This document shows positions 1 to 9,995 of a DNA stretch of 64,000 nt, piece after piece; positions within the stretch are counted from its first letter, which is position 1, and each line of letters starts with the position of its first letter. The stretch covers positions 744,001 to 808,000 of the forward strand of contig OY253654.1 in NCBI GenBank assembly GCA_958009055.1, in the 5' to 3' direction. Source of the DNA: Choricystis sp. odSpoLacu1 (Eukaryota > Chlorophyta > Trebouxiophyceae). A program made the translations under genes and the position numbers. Below the pieces are notes generated by a model. It searched no databases. It was not told where the DNA came from and was given only the letters and a program-made list of their open reading frames with translations.

Positions 1-35
1 ACACACACAAACACGCTCATCTCCGCACCCACACC

Positions 36-948
36 ATGTCCTCGCCCGCCCGCCCGCGCGTCGAGTGGGCGCCCTCCGCGCACGACGGCGCGCTGACGCT
101 GGCGGGGAAGAAGGTACCCGACCCGCCTGGGTACTCGGGGCGCGGCTTGGTGAGTTTGTGTGTGTGGGGGGGGGGGGGGGGGGCGTGAGAGGGGGAGGTG
201 CGGCGTGTGGTGCTGGGCGCGGCAGGGGGGGGACGCTGCGACCGTTGCGATCACGCGGACATCCAAACCCCGCGCCTCCCTCTCCCCCTCTCCCCCACTC
301 CACAGGACGCGCCCTCGACGTCAACCGCGACCACCTCCCGCTCCGCCGGCCGCTCCCCCCGGTCCGGCGGCCCGTCCACCGCGGACAAGCAGGCCGCACT
401 GATGGCGCGCGCGACGGGCACCGTCAAGTCGGTGGGGTTCCTGTGCTTCATGATGTGGATGAGTGGGGCGCAGGTGAGTTTGTGTGTTGGAGGGGGGCAG
501 AGAGAGAGAGACAAGGCGGGAGGCGTTTGTTTTGTTTTTCGTCATCACCAACCCACCCTTCCCAACCTCACACAGATCCACCTCTTCTCCATCATGATGA
601 CCGCGTCCGGCATCTACCAACCATTGATGGCCATCCTGAAGTCGGGCGAAGGTGCGGGTTGGACGGTTGGTGGGACGGTTTTTCGGGGTTCTCACCATTT
701 GTCCGTCTTTTCTCCACAACCTACTCCCACTCCCACCCTCAGCCTTCCCGCCCGAACTGGCCGACGGCGGCGCCGTCGACATCCTCACCCCCCGCCTCGT
801 CTACTGCGCGGTGCAGGCGGCGGGGCTGCTGTTCGCGCTGCACCGGCTCAACGGGATGGGGCTGCTCCCCACGCGCGCGGCAGACTGGGCGGCGGGGCTG
901 CCGCCCGCGCGTGCGGTGCAGCCGGCGGGGGGAGCGATGCTGTTGTGA
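36..948 (+). CDS. EMC4: ER membrane protein complex subunit 4 (EMC4)
   Basis: Four exons (36-149, 306-473, 576-651, 743-948) join in frame to 187 aa, close to the usual EMC4 length of about 180. EMC4 belongs to the EMC insertase, which places tail-anchored and multipass proteins into the ER membrane. Visible family features: the N-terminal GYSGRGL stretch, DKQAALMARA, the first hydrophobic segment ending in the IMMTASGIYQPLMAI block, a second hydrophobic segment, and the hallmark LNGMGLLPTRAADW near the C-terminus. The start at 36 is the first ATG and lies in an ACC-ATG context. Intron 1 carries an 18-nt G run just after its donor. I recognise this family with high confidence; only the upstream promoter is cut by the window edge. 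Confidence 0.93.
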
Positions 949-1645
949 GAGAGAGGGAAAGGAGAGGGAAAGCGTGGCTTTTTCCTTTGTAGGTTTTTCT
1001 TCTTTCTTTTTCTGTTCAACACTTCCCGTGGCTTCCGGCGAAAAAAACAAGCACAGACACAGACACTTCCGTCCACAAAAGAAACAGGACATAGGCGCAG
1101 CAATGCACGAAGATTGAGGAAGCAAAAAAGGCACGAGGGGAGGGGTGGTGGCAGGGCAACAACAGGCCCCACACGCAAAAAAACTTGGGGGGTTGGTTTT
1201 TCTCCGCAGGGAGGAAAGCGCTCAAACAAACACATCGAAAACGCACGTTGACTTCTGCCTGGCGAAACGACGTGGTGGAACAGACTTCGGAAAACACTCT
1301 CTTTGTTGTGTGGTGGGGGGAAACCGGGGTTGTTGGGGGGGGGGTGTTGAGGAAGGGGAGCCTGGTGCGACCAGGCGCCGCAATTTTTTTTTTCTTGCGT
1401 TGGGGCGACGTCTCAAAACTTTGGCAAGGTGTGGGTGTGGGTGTTTGGAGGGAAGAGGGAGGGTTGAGGGGGGACACAGACACCGCCCCTGTGGGGGTGG
1501 TGTGGAAAAATGGAGGGGTCATCGGGGCAAAGCGAAGAACTTCGCCCCGCGTACAACAAAAAAAGATGGAACTAAACAGACACGCACGCCCGGTGTGCGC
1601 GTGGCCACGGTCTTGTTTGCTTGGATTTGATTGTTCACCTTTTTC
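949..1645. other. Intergenic region between tail-to-tail EMC4 and kinase gene
   Basis: About 700 nt holding the 3' ends of two convergent genes. It is richer in A/T runs and G runs than the flanking exons. I see no conserved coding segment; open frames here lack family features and are low-complexity. Confidence 0.5.
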
Positions 1646-2886
1646 TCACGCCGCCGCGCTCGCCACGCTCCGCAGCAGCGCCCTGACCTCGGCCAGAACG
1701 TCCGCCATGGTCGGCCGATCCAGCGGATCCGCCGCCCAGCACCGCCGCACCATTTCCACGAACGCGGGCGGCGAGTCGGGGGGCAGGTCGGGGCGCGCTT
1801 GCCCGTACACCACCGCGTATACGATTTGTCCAACTGCTAACCCTAAAAATGGCTTGTCCCCGCTCGCCAGTTCACAGGCCAGAAGCCCAAACGCGTAAAC
1901 GTCGGCCGCGGGGGACAGGTGCCCCGTGGCCAGGACTTCGGGGGGTTGGTAGGTGACGGTGCCGTAGGTCTGGGTGGAGACGTGGGTTTGAACCGTGACG
2001 TCGATCAGGCGGGACAGCCCAAAGTCGGCCAGCTTGGCCACAAAACCGCGCGAATCAGCGGCCGCCGACTTGAGCAACACATTCGACGGTTTCAGGTCGC
2101 CGTGCACGACGCCCGCGGAGTGGAGGTAGGCCAGGCCGGCGGCGACGTCGGCCAGGCAGCGCAGGACGGAGGGCACGTCGAATGATGGTGCAAAGGCGGA
2201 GCCACCCGTCGGCCTCGCAAACCGACGCGCCCGGATGGCGGCGTCCAGGGAGCCGCGGTCTGCGTACTCCATGATGAGCCAGGTTTCGTGGGGGCGGGCG
2301 GCGGCCGCGGTGTCGGAGTCGGGGTTGGAGGTGGTGGGCGGCAGCGTGGGTGCGCGCTGCGGAGGCAGCGGCGGCAGGGGAGCGCCGTTGCCACCCGCAG
2401 TCGCGTCCAACGGCGTCCCGGCAGCCGCTTCGAACGGAGTCGACAGGCGGCGGTCGTCCGTCGCGCGCGCCCCCAACGCGGATGCCGCCGCGTCGGCCGC
2501 GCGGCGCTGCGGCGACGCGGCCGCGGCGCCTCCACCCGCCGCCTCGCGCGACCCTGACGACGCGGGCCGCACCGCACTGGAGGGCGCGGTGGAGGGCGGT
2601 GGCGGCACGCGAGACGGTGTGGTGGACGGCGCTGCCTGCGCGCCAGAAGGTGAGGTCGAGGCCGCTGTGCGCGCCGCCACCAGCGTCGCGGGAGCGGCCG
2701 CTGCATCCGGCGCCATCGACGCCATCGACCCCACCGAGTCCAGGGACGACCGTTCCACCGGCACAAACAGGATGCGGTGGCAGGGCACGATGTTGGGGTG
2801 GGAGAGGGAGACGGAGAGGAGCGACTCGCGCGCGACCCGTGCCTCGGCCGCGGCGACCGCGGCGGCCGCGCTCTCGTCGTCGTCGC

Positions 2887-2931
<45 letters not shown>

Positions 2932-3728
2932 GATCGCGGTCGATGCCGGCTTCAATGATTTTGACGGCCACCAGGGAGCCGTGCCAGCGCCCCTTGTAGA
3001 CGCGGCCGTACGACCCGCGCCCGATGAACGGCCCGACCTCCACCGGCTCCCCGCCCGCCGCCCCCACCCGCAGCGCGCGCCAGGTGGAGGCGAGCGCAGA
3101 TGAAGCTCGCTCGGCGGCGCCGGCCAGGGATCCAGTCATGCCGCGGTCGCGGTCGCCGGTGATCGAGCCGGGCGCGCCGCGCGGCGACGGCGGCGACGAC
3201 GCCTCGGTCAACGCTTCGAAGAGCGTTGCATCCGGCGGGCGGCGCAGGGAAGCCTGCCCCCCGCCCGACGCGTGCATCGAGGTGTGCCCCGCCTCCGCGT
3301 CGGAGGGTCGCCGCTTGTCGGCGCGGCGGCTGCTGCGGCGGCTGCGGCGGCTGCGGCGGCGCACCGCGAGCGCGGCGCCAGTGGCGACCGTCGCGGCGAC
3401 GGCCACCACGCCCACCACGACCAACGCAATCCACCACGGCTTGCTGCGGCCGCCGCGGGCGGTGCGTCTGCCACCGCTGACGCCGTCCAGGCCGGACGCC
3501 GCGGCCCCCACTTCTGCGAGCGCTGCGCCGAGGGGCGCCCCCGACCGCGCAAACGGCAGGGAGTTCGGTCTCCTCTCCAGGCGGGGAGTGTCAGGGGATT
3601 CGGTGCAGACGGCGACGTTGTCGTTGCCCCACACGTGGGCTGCGCCAATGACTGGAGAGAGGGGAAGGGAGGGAGGGGTGGTCGAGAGGCGCGCGTGAAA
3701 AAAAAAAACTCTCACCCTCCACACCACA

Positions 3729-3769
<41 letters not shown>

Positions 3770-4468
3770 ACACACACACACACACTCACACACACACACC
3801 ATACCACACTTACCTTTGCCCTTGCCGGGCTCTGTGCGGTTGGCGATGAGCGGCACACCGCACTCGACGAAGCCGACGCGCAGCAACAGTTCGACTCCCT
3901 TGCCGGCGGGCACCACCGTCTGCGCCCCCCGCGCGATGCCGGTGCGGCCGGGAGTCTCGCGCAGGCACTGACCAATGGCGTCGCACCCGCCAAAGACGTA
4001 CATGGTGACGTTGGAGAGACCGAATTCGGAGCCCGGGGCGAGCGAAATGCCGGGCCACAGCCCCAAATCAGGCACCGCCGGCCACTCCGCCACCGACCCG
4101 GGTTTGTCGGGGGGAGGGGGCTTGGCTCCCACCCACACGGCGTCCGCCAGGGCGAGGGACGCGTTGGGCTCCACGTAGATGGAGGGTCTCGAGGAGCCGG
4201 ACATGTTTACGGTCACGGGCGCCTCCACGTCCGCCGACCTGATGACGAGTGCGCGCCCCGTTTTGACGACGGCAGGAAACGCTTTCTGCCACGTCTTGTC
4301 GCCCGCCAGGACGAGGGAGCGGGTCAGCAGCACGGAGTCGACGCTCTGGTCCTCAAATGCAGAGCGCAGCTCTGCCGCTGTGGACACGCGCAGTGGCTCT
4401 GCCGCCGCTACCCCCGCCGCCAGCCAGACGGCTGCGAGAGCCAGCGCCGGGCGCGGGTTCGGCCTCAT
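1646..4468 (-). CDS. Receptor-like protein kinase with beta-helix-like ectodomain (copy 1)
   Basis: Two exons (4468-3814 and 3651-1646) join in phase 1 to 886 aa. Order: signal peptide (MRPNPRPALALAAVWLAAG), an ectodomain of about 270 aa with NxT/S glycosylation sites and short beta-rich repeats ending in a GGCDAIGQC cysteine motif, one membrane segment near residues 290-312, a basic/Ser-rich juxtamembrane part, then a TKL-type kinase: glycine loop GRGSYGRVYKG, lysine in VAVKII, a large low-complexity insert, LIMEYADRGSL, catalytic VVHGDLKPSN, DFGLSRL and PPEVL. The catalytic loop is HGD rather than HRD, so it is a non-RD kinase. Such beta-helix/kinase fusions are known from chlorophytes. The next gene is a diverged tandem paralogue. 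Ligand and substrates are unknown. Confidence 0.85.
3726..3800. repeat. (CA)n microsatellite in kinase intron
   Basis: About 75 nt of CA dinucleotides broken by a few ACTC units. It lies within the single intron of the kinase gene, so on the sense strand it is a GT-rich stretch immediately downstream of the donor. Confidence 0.9.
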
Positions 4469-4787
4469 TGTGGGGCGGCCACGCGGGGGGAGGGGCGCGC
4501 GCGCGTGGGGCGAGCAAACACACAAGAGTGGGGATGGGATGTTGTGTGCGTGAGCTTCTCGTGCGTGCTTTCGCTCGAGCTCTTCACAGCCGCAAAAAAA
4601 AATCATGATCTCTCTCCCGCACACACACACGCCCACAGCCCAGTGTGTGGACCCGCGCCACACTCCCGCGTCTTGTTCTCTGTTGTTCATCCCTGGTCGT
4701 GTGGAGTTGTCACAAACACAGAAAAAAAGTAGACAAAGCACAAACTCGACGCTGGCCACACTCGGCTCTCTCTCACACACACACACT
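4469..4787. other. Spacer between tandem kinase genes
   Basis: 319 nt containing the 5' flank of kinase copy 1 and the 3' flank of copy 2. It carries short CA runs and A-runs but no TATA box that I can defend and no coding signal. Confidence 0.5.
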
Positions 4788-7700
4788 TCACTCTGCCCAC
4801 GCGTCCGACGGCGGCCCGCCCCGCCCCTTGCCCGGCGTCGACACCGCCACCGCCGCCCCTCCCCCTCCCATGCTGCCGCCCGACGCGACGCGGGCGGCTT
4901 TGACGACAACGGCGGGCACAACACGCGCGACCGCGGCAGCGCCCTTCCCCCCCGCACCCATCCCGCCGCCACGATGCCAGATAGCGTCCCCGCCGTCCCA
5001 GTCGCCCTCGCAGAACGCATGCAGCGCGCCCAGAATGGCGGCAAACGTGGGGCGAGCTCCCTCATCATCCTCGCAGCACGCATCGACCAGCGCGCGCAGG
5101 GCCGCCGGGGCGACCGCCGCCGGCACGTCCGGCCGCTCGCGCGCCGACACGACGGCGTGCACGGCGGCGCCCACGGTGCGGCCGGAGTGGGGCTTGCGCC
5201 CGGTCAACACTTCGGCGGCCAGCACACCAAAGGAGAACACGTCGGCGGGCAGCCCCACGCGGCGCGCGGCCAGGACTTCGGGGGCCATGTACTGCACGCT
5301 GCCGTGGGTATGGGTGGACACGTGGCCGCGGGCACCCACAAAGCGGGCGAGGCCAAAGTCCGCGACTTTGGCGGTGAAGCCACGTGCGTCAAAGGTGGTG
5401 CGGGGGGCGGGCTTGAGCAGCACGTTGCAAGCTTTCAGGTCTCCGTGCACGACGGTGTGGGCGTGCAGATACTCCATGCCGGCCGCCACGTCGCGCAGAG
5501 TGCGCAGGGCGGCGGCCAGGGCAGCAGGGGAGCCGGCCGGGGCGAACCGGCGTGCGCGCACGGCTGCATCGAGGGTACCCAGTGAACACAGTTCCAGCAG
5601 GATCCAGGCTTCGCGTGGGGCGGGGTCGGGCGTGGTGGTGGGGGCGATCGCGGTGAGGGTGGAGGCGGCGGCAGCGGCGGCAGCGGCCGGGTCTGTGCCC
5701 GCGGCAGCGGCGGCAGCAGCCGCTTCCTCCACTTCAGCCAGCAGCCCCGAGTCGGCACGGTCCAGCGAAATGGAGCGGTCCGTGTTGGGAGGGGACGGCG
5801 ACGGCGGCAGCCGCGTCCAGGCGGCGGCACTGGCAGCAGCAGCAGCAGCCGTGTCGTCTCCTCCGCTGCGGCCGTCCTCCCAACTCGCGCGGTGCGCGCC
5901 CACCGCGCCCGCGTCCACGACCCAGGCACGGTAGGTGGCCACCAGGTGGGGATGGGACAGGGCGACACCCAGGGAGAGTTCGCGCCCAACACGCACACCA
6001 ACGGCAGCGGAGACAGGGGTTAGGTCCGAGGCCGCAACCCCGCCGCCCGCGCCCGCGCTGGCCACCGCGGCCGACGCGGCCTCCGGGGACGGGGGCACCA
6101 CTTTGAGGGCGCACAGCCCCCCAAACCAGCGCGCCTTGTAGACGGCGCCAAAGGAGCCGCGCCCGATCAGGGGGCCGATAGCGAGCTCGTCGGGCGCGTC
6201 GGCGGGGCCAATGCGGCGCCTCAGCCACGCGCCCTCCCGTGTGGCGCCCCCCGCAGCGCCCGCGGCGACGGGTAAGGTGAGGGGGTGGGTGTGAGTGATG
6301 GTGGAGGTGGGGGCGCCCAGCGAGTTGTTGGATGGGACGCCGGTGGCGGCCGCACGCGACGACGGCGACGCGGGCAGCGGAGGCAGCGGGGGGGTGGGGG
6401 TGCCGTTTTCGACCAGCCCCCCGTTCCGCCCCACGCGCGTCGACGACGGGTCGTCGGACGACTGTTTGGCGGTGGACGGGTGGCGACGCAGGATGGGCAG
6501 CTCTGCCCACCGCTTGTGTTTGGGCGGCGACGCCGACGACGATGGCGATGGCGACGGCGACGACGGCGGCGGCGACCCGCTCTCCGCGTCGCCGCGCTGC
6601 CGCCGGCGGCTCACGCCCGCGAGAGCGCACGCCGTCACGGCGGCCGCCAGCAGCAGAGCCACCACAGCGCCACACACGGCGGCGCCGGCGATGGCGCCTG
6701 AAGGGATGGCGCGGCGCGGCGGCGCGGCGGCGGCCCGCGCGGCTGTGCCGTCGTCGTCCGGCGGTTGGCCCGCGTACGGCAGGGGCCAGCGCCCGTTGGG
6801 CTGGCCAGACATGCACAGGTAGATGGAGCTGGCCTCGCGCACGGACGCGGTGCCGACTGGTGAGTGTGTGAGGGAGGAGGGGGAGGGTGGGTTGGCGACG
6901 GTTTCCGAAAATATCCCACTCACCCCCCAACAACAACCACATACTCTGCGTCTCTTTCACGCCCCCCACCACGGGAGCCTGTCGCGTCGCGTTGCCCAGC
7001 CGGGGGATGGCCTGCACCGGGTCCAGCCGGGCGGTCAGCGGGCGGTCGCTGGCACTGCTGCCGCTGTCGTTTGCCCCGCCCGCCCCCAAGGGCACGCCCA
7101 GCGCGTCCCCCCCCGCCAGCGCGTCACAGGAGCCCGTGACAATGTAGGCGGTCACATTTTCCAGGGCCAGGGAGGTGCGGGAGTGGATGGCGATGTCGCC
7201 CTTGCCAAACGGCAGGGAGGGGACGTGGGGGAGGCGGTACCCGGTGCCGGGCTCGGGCATGGGACCCATCCCCCGCAGGATGAGGGAGCGCAGGGTGAGG
7301 GAGGCTCCCAGCGTCAGGACGAGGGCGGGTTGGTCGTCTTTGGAGAAGTGGAGGGTGGAGGGGGAGGACGGGTCGGCGGACGCCAGGATGACGGCCCGCC
7401 CGGCCTCCAGGACGATGGGGGCGGGCCAGGAGGAGGTGTTGAGGGTGATGAAGGCGGGCTGAGTGGGTGGGTTGGGAGTGGGTGTGGAGGGGGTGGGGGA
7501 GGGGTGGGAAGCAGGGGGCTCGGGTGGGCGCGACGCGAACGAGTCGCGGGGGGGGCGCCCTGGCCGCCGCCGCCCCACCCCGCTCGCGCCCCCCACTCCA
7601 CCCAATCTCTCCACAGTCGGGCGTCGACACGTGCCGCCTCCCCACCCAGCCACCCTGCGCACCCTGCGCACCCTCGCCCTCTCTCACCTGGCCGTCAGCA

Positions 7701-7873
7701 CCACCGAGCAGCACGACCGACGCGTCGCGCGCGGACAGCGCGGCGCGCAGGTCGGCCGCGGTGGAGACCAGGGGCGTGGCGTCAGACAGGGCGGAGGTGG
7801 GGGCTGCCCCGGCGCGGGGGACGGTCAGCAGGGCGGCCAGCAGGGCGGCGAGGAGGGGGGGCGGAGGACGCAT
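4788..7873 (-). CDS. Receptor-like protein kinase with beta-helix-like ectodomain (copy 2)
   Basis: Three exons (7873-7688, 7458-6924, 6856-4788) join in frame to 929 aa. Signal peptide MRPPPPLLAALLAALLTVP, then an ectodomain whose motifs match copy 1 (VSTAADLRAAL versus VSTAAELRSAF; ENVTAYIVTGSCDA versus SNVTMYVFGGCDA). One membrane segment lies near residues 294-318 (AVCGAVVALLLAAAVTACAL). Kinase domain: GRGSFGAVYKARW, CALKVV lysine, a Pro/Ala-rich insert, ILLELCSLGTL, VVHGDLKACN, DFGLARF, APEVL. HGD again replaces HRD. A C-terminal Gly/Ala-rich tail of about 80 aa is absent from copy 1. The extra first intron, relative to copy 1, means an intron was gained or lost after duplication. Probably a plasma-membrane receptor; its ligand cannot be read from sequence. 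Confidence 0.85.
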
Positions 7874-8162
7874 TGGATTGCGATCGGAGCGACTAGGCGG
7901 GAGGCGGGGGTGGGGGTGGGGCCTCTCTCTCTCCACCCAGGGCGCGCCCCTGATGTGTGCAATGTGAGGGATCGTGAAACGCGGCACGCGCGCGGTGGGG
8001 TGCGCGAGAGCAAAGAAACGGGCACAGGAGAGAGAGTCGCGCGACACGGGGGGGAGAGGTGTGATGGAGCGAAACGCCGCGTGTCTTTACCAGCGGCGCC
8101 CCCCCCCCCCTGTCTCCACGTGCGGCGTGGTGAACGCGGTTTTTCACCGAGGCAACCCCCGC

Positions 8163-8237
8163 CCACTCTCTGCCGCCGCCTCCCCACTCTCTACCGCCGC
8201 TTCCCCACTCTCTACCGCCGCTTCCCCACTCTCTCAA
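8163..8237. repeat. 21-nt tandem repeat, about 3.5 copies
   Basis: The unit CCACTCTCTACCGCCGCTTCC recurs at 8163, 8184 and 8205 with a partial fourth copy. The first unit differs at two positions. It lies at or just past the likely 3' end of the F-box gene. Confidence 0.85.
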
Positions 8238-8795
8238 CGCACCGCCCACCTCCGCACTCGCCTCTTCTTGCCGCCGCCCCCCCCCCCCCCTCGCTCGCCT
8301 CTCATCCTCTCGCATCAACAGGCTGCGCCCGGTGGTGCTGACCAGGTCGACACGAGCGCCCACGCGGCGCAGGGCCTCCACCACCGCACGCCGCCGCACA
8401 CACACACCGCACAGCCCCGCCACGCGGGCAGAGGCGCCCCCGCCCAGCGATCTCCACGCTTGAAACTCGCCCGGCTGGGCGGCGCAGGAGGAGCACGCGT
8501 TGCGCAGCCAGACCGCGCGCCAGGGAAAGAACGCCACCGCCGCCGCTTCGCCACGCGGGCGGCGGGGCGGGCGCCACCCCTGGGGCTGGCAGTGCTGCAA
8601 CCTGAACACGTGCTCGGCGGAGGTGGCCAGAGCGCGACACGCCGCCCCCGCGGCCAGCAGGGCGGGGGGGGGCAGGTGGGTTAGCACACACTCCAGGGCG
8701 TCGGCGTGCAGTGCTTCAATGAGGCTGGTGGTGCAGGGCGTGTTGTCGGCCGCGGGTGGAGGCGGCGGCGACGCCGAATGGTGGTTGGTCGGCAT
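8234..8795 (-). CDS. F-box protein with CxxC pairs
   Basis: The ATG at 8795 opens a frame with an F-box-like segment at about residues 24-70 (LHADALECVLTHLPPPALLAAG, quoted in parts: ALECVLTHLPP, ACRALA). F-box proteins recruit substrates to SCF ubiquitin ligases through Skp1. Downstream are two CxxC pairs (Cys101/104 and Cys129/132) that could bind zinc. As written, the frame runs on through the 21-nt repeats to a stop at 7893, only 20 nt from the next start codon. If one base of the C14 run at 8277-8290 is surplus, it instead ends at 8234 with a basic tail (KKRRVRRWAVR), giving 186 aa. I prefer the shorter form because the same one-base pattern breaks several neighbours. Start shared with a divergent promoter 77 bp wide. 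Confidence 0.6.
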
Positions 8796-8872
8796 TGCAA
8801 AAACGCGCGCCGCTGTGTGTTTCCTGCACTTCACGCTGTTGTTTTTTTTGCGCATTCCGCCTCGGGCCAGCC
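8796..8872. promoter_or_regulatory. Very short divergent promoter (F-box / OTU)
   Basis: Only 77 bp separate the two divergent start codons, so both 5' UTRs and core promoters must overlap here or extend into the opposite gene. A T8 tract and a GC-rich start region are visible; no TATA box is clear. Confidence 0.55.
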
Positions 8873-9892
8873 ATGCCGGACGACGCCGACCCACCCGACT
8901 CGTCGGACGACGCGCCTGAAGTGGTTCACGTGGTGCTGGCTGAGCCGCCGCCGCCCCCCGCGCGCCGCCCATCGGTTGACACCGCCAGCGACGCGGCGAT
9001 AGCCGCTGCCCTGGCCGCGGACGCAGGCCAGTCGGTGGCAGCGGCACACACCAGCACTGCTCATAACGACAACGACGACCCCACCCGCGACGATGAAGCC
9101 CTGGCGTGGGCGCTGCACGAGGCCGAGGCGGAAGCGTCGCGGTCGTCGGTGTCGGCCGCGACCACCTCCACCCCTGCCCTCAACGCCGACACTCTAGCCC
9201 GCGCCGCCAGTGGAGACGCCGGCCCCCCCGCCCCCTGGCGCGCCGTGCTGGAGCGGGTGGCGGCCGCCCGCGTGGCGGCCGCCCCCGCGCGCGCGCACGT
9301 GCCGCGCGTCGCGTCCTGGTTTGGCGGCGACGCGGCCGCCGACCACGCTCGCCTGACGGCCACGCTGGCGGCGTATGGGTTGGCTGAGTGGCGGGTGGTT
9401 GGAGACGGCAACTGCCAGTTTCGGGCGCTGTCGCACCAGCTGTATGGGGCAGAGAGTTACCACCCCGCCGTCCGGGCCGCCGCCATCGCCCAGCTGGCCG
9501 CCCGCCCCGACCTGTACGCCGACTTTGTGCTGGGGGACGGTGGAGAGGACGCCACCCACGCCTACACACGGTACCTGGCCACCATGGCGGCCGACCGCGC
9601 GTGGGGCGACCACGTGACGCTGCAAGCCGCGGCCGACGCGCTGCGCTCGCGCGTCGTCGTCGTCTCCACCTTTCAACCAAACCCCATCATCAACGTCGAC
9701 CCTTCCGCCGAAGTCATGGCGGACACGCCCAAGGGCCCGGTGCGCACCCTGTTCCTGTCGTTCTGGGCGGAGATTCACTACAACTCGGTGTTGCCGGCCG
9801 CGCTGGAGGGCGGCAACGCGAGCGTGTTTGGCGCGCGGCGCCCCGCCGGCACGCCCGAACGCATCCGCCGCTGGTTCCAGGCCAACTTTTGA
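8873..9892 (+). CDS. OTU-family cysteine protease (deubiquitinase)
   Basis: Single exon, 339 aa. The OTU domain occupies about residues 165-320: catalytic block VVGDGNCQFRALSHQLYG with Asp178 and nucleophile Cys181, and catalytic His302 in LSFWAEIHYNSV. This matches plant/yeast Otu2-OTU12-type enzymes that cleave ubiquitin from substrates. The N-terminal 160 residues are acidic and Ala/Pro-rich, probably disordered, with a possible ubiquitin-interacting helix around DDEALAWALHEAEAEA. I start at the first ATG (8873) because an upstream extension would run into the divergent F-box gene and has no ATG. The gene ends 103 bp from the oppositely oriented helicase gene. A second, unrelated-looking OTU gene lies at 49990-50694. 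Confidence 0.9.
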   Translation: MPDDADPPDSSDDAPEVVHVVLAEPPPPPARRPSVDTASDAAIAAALAADAGQSVAAAHTSTAHNDNDDPTRDDEALAWALHEAEAEASRSSVSAATTSTPALNADTLARAASGDAGPPAPWRAVLERVAAARVAAAPARAHVPRVASWFGGDAAADHARLTATLAAYGLAEWRVVGDGNCQFRALSHQLYGAESYHPAVRAAAIAQLAARPDLYADFVLGDGGEDATHAYTRYLATMAADRAWGDHVTLQAAADALRSRVVVVSTFQPNPIINVDPSAEVMADTPKGPVRTLFLSFWAEIHYNSVLPAALEGGNASVFGARRPAGTPERIRRWFQANF

Positions 9893-9995
9893 AATGTGTG
9901 TGTGTGTGTGTGTTGTAGCGTGTGTCTGTACACGCGTGTCTCTCTTGCAACAAAAAGCAAACCAAAAACAAAAACAAAAACAAATCCTCTTCTCT

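Noticed and set aside
3726..3800. CA/TG tracts as telomeric or centromeric DNA
   Set aside because: They are simple dinucleotides inside an intron or between genes, not the TTTAGGG-type repeat of green algal telomeres.
8163..8237. The 21-nt repeats as a CRISPR-like array
   Set aside because: The units are directly adjacent with no spacers, the locus is eukaryotic, and no Cas gene is near.
8756..8872. An upstream in-frame extension of the OTU gene
   Set aside because: It begins at GTG, not ATG, and covers the start of the divergent F-box gene; the ATG at 8873 is the plain choice.
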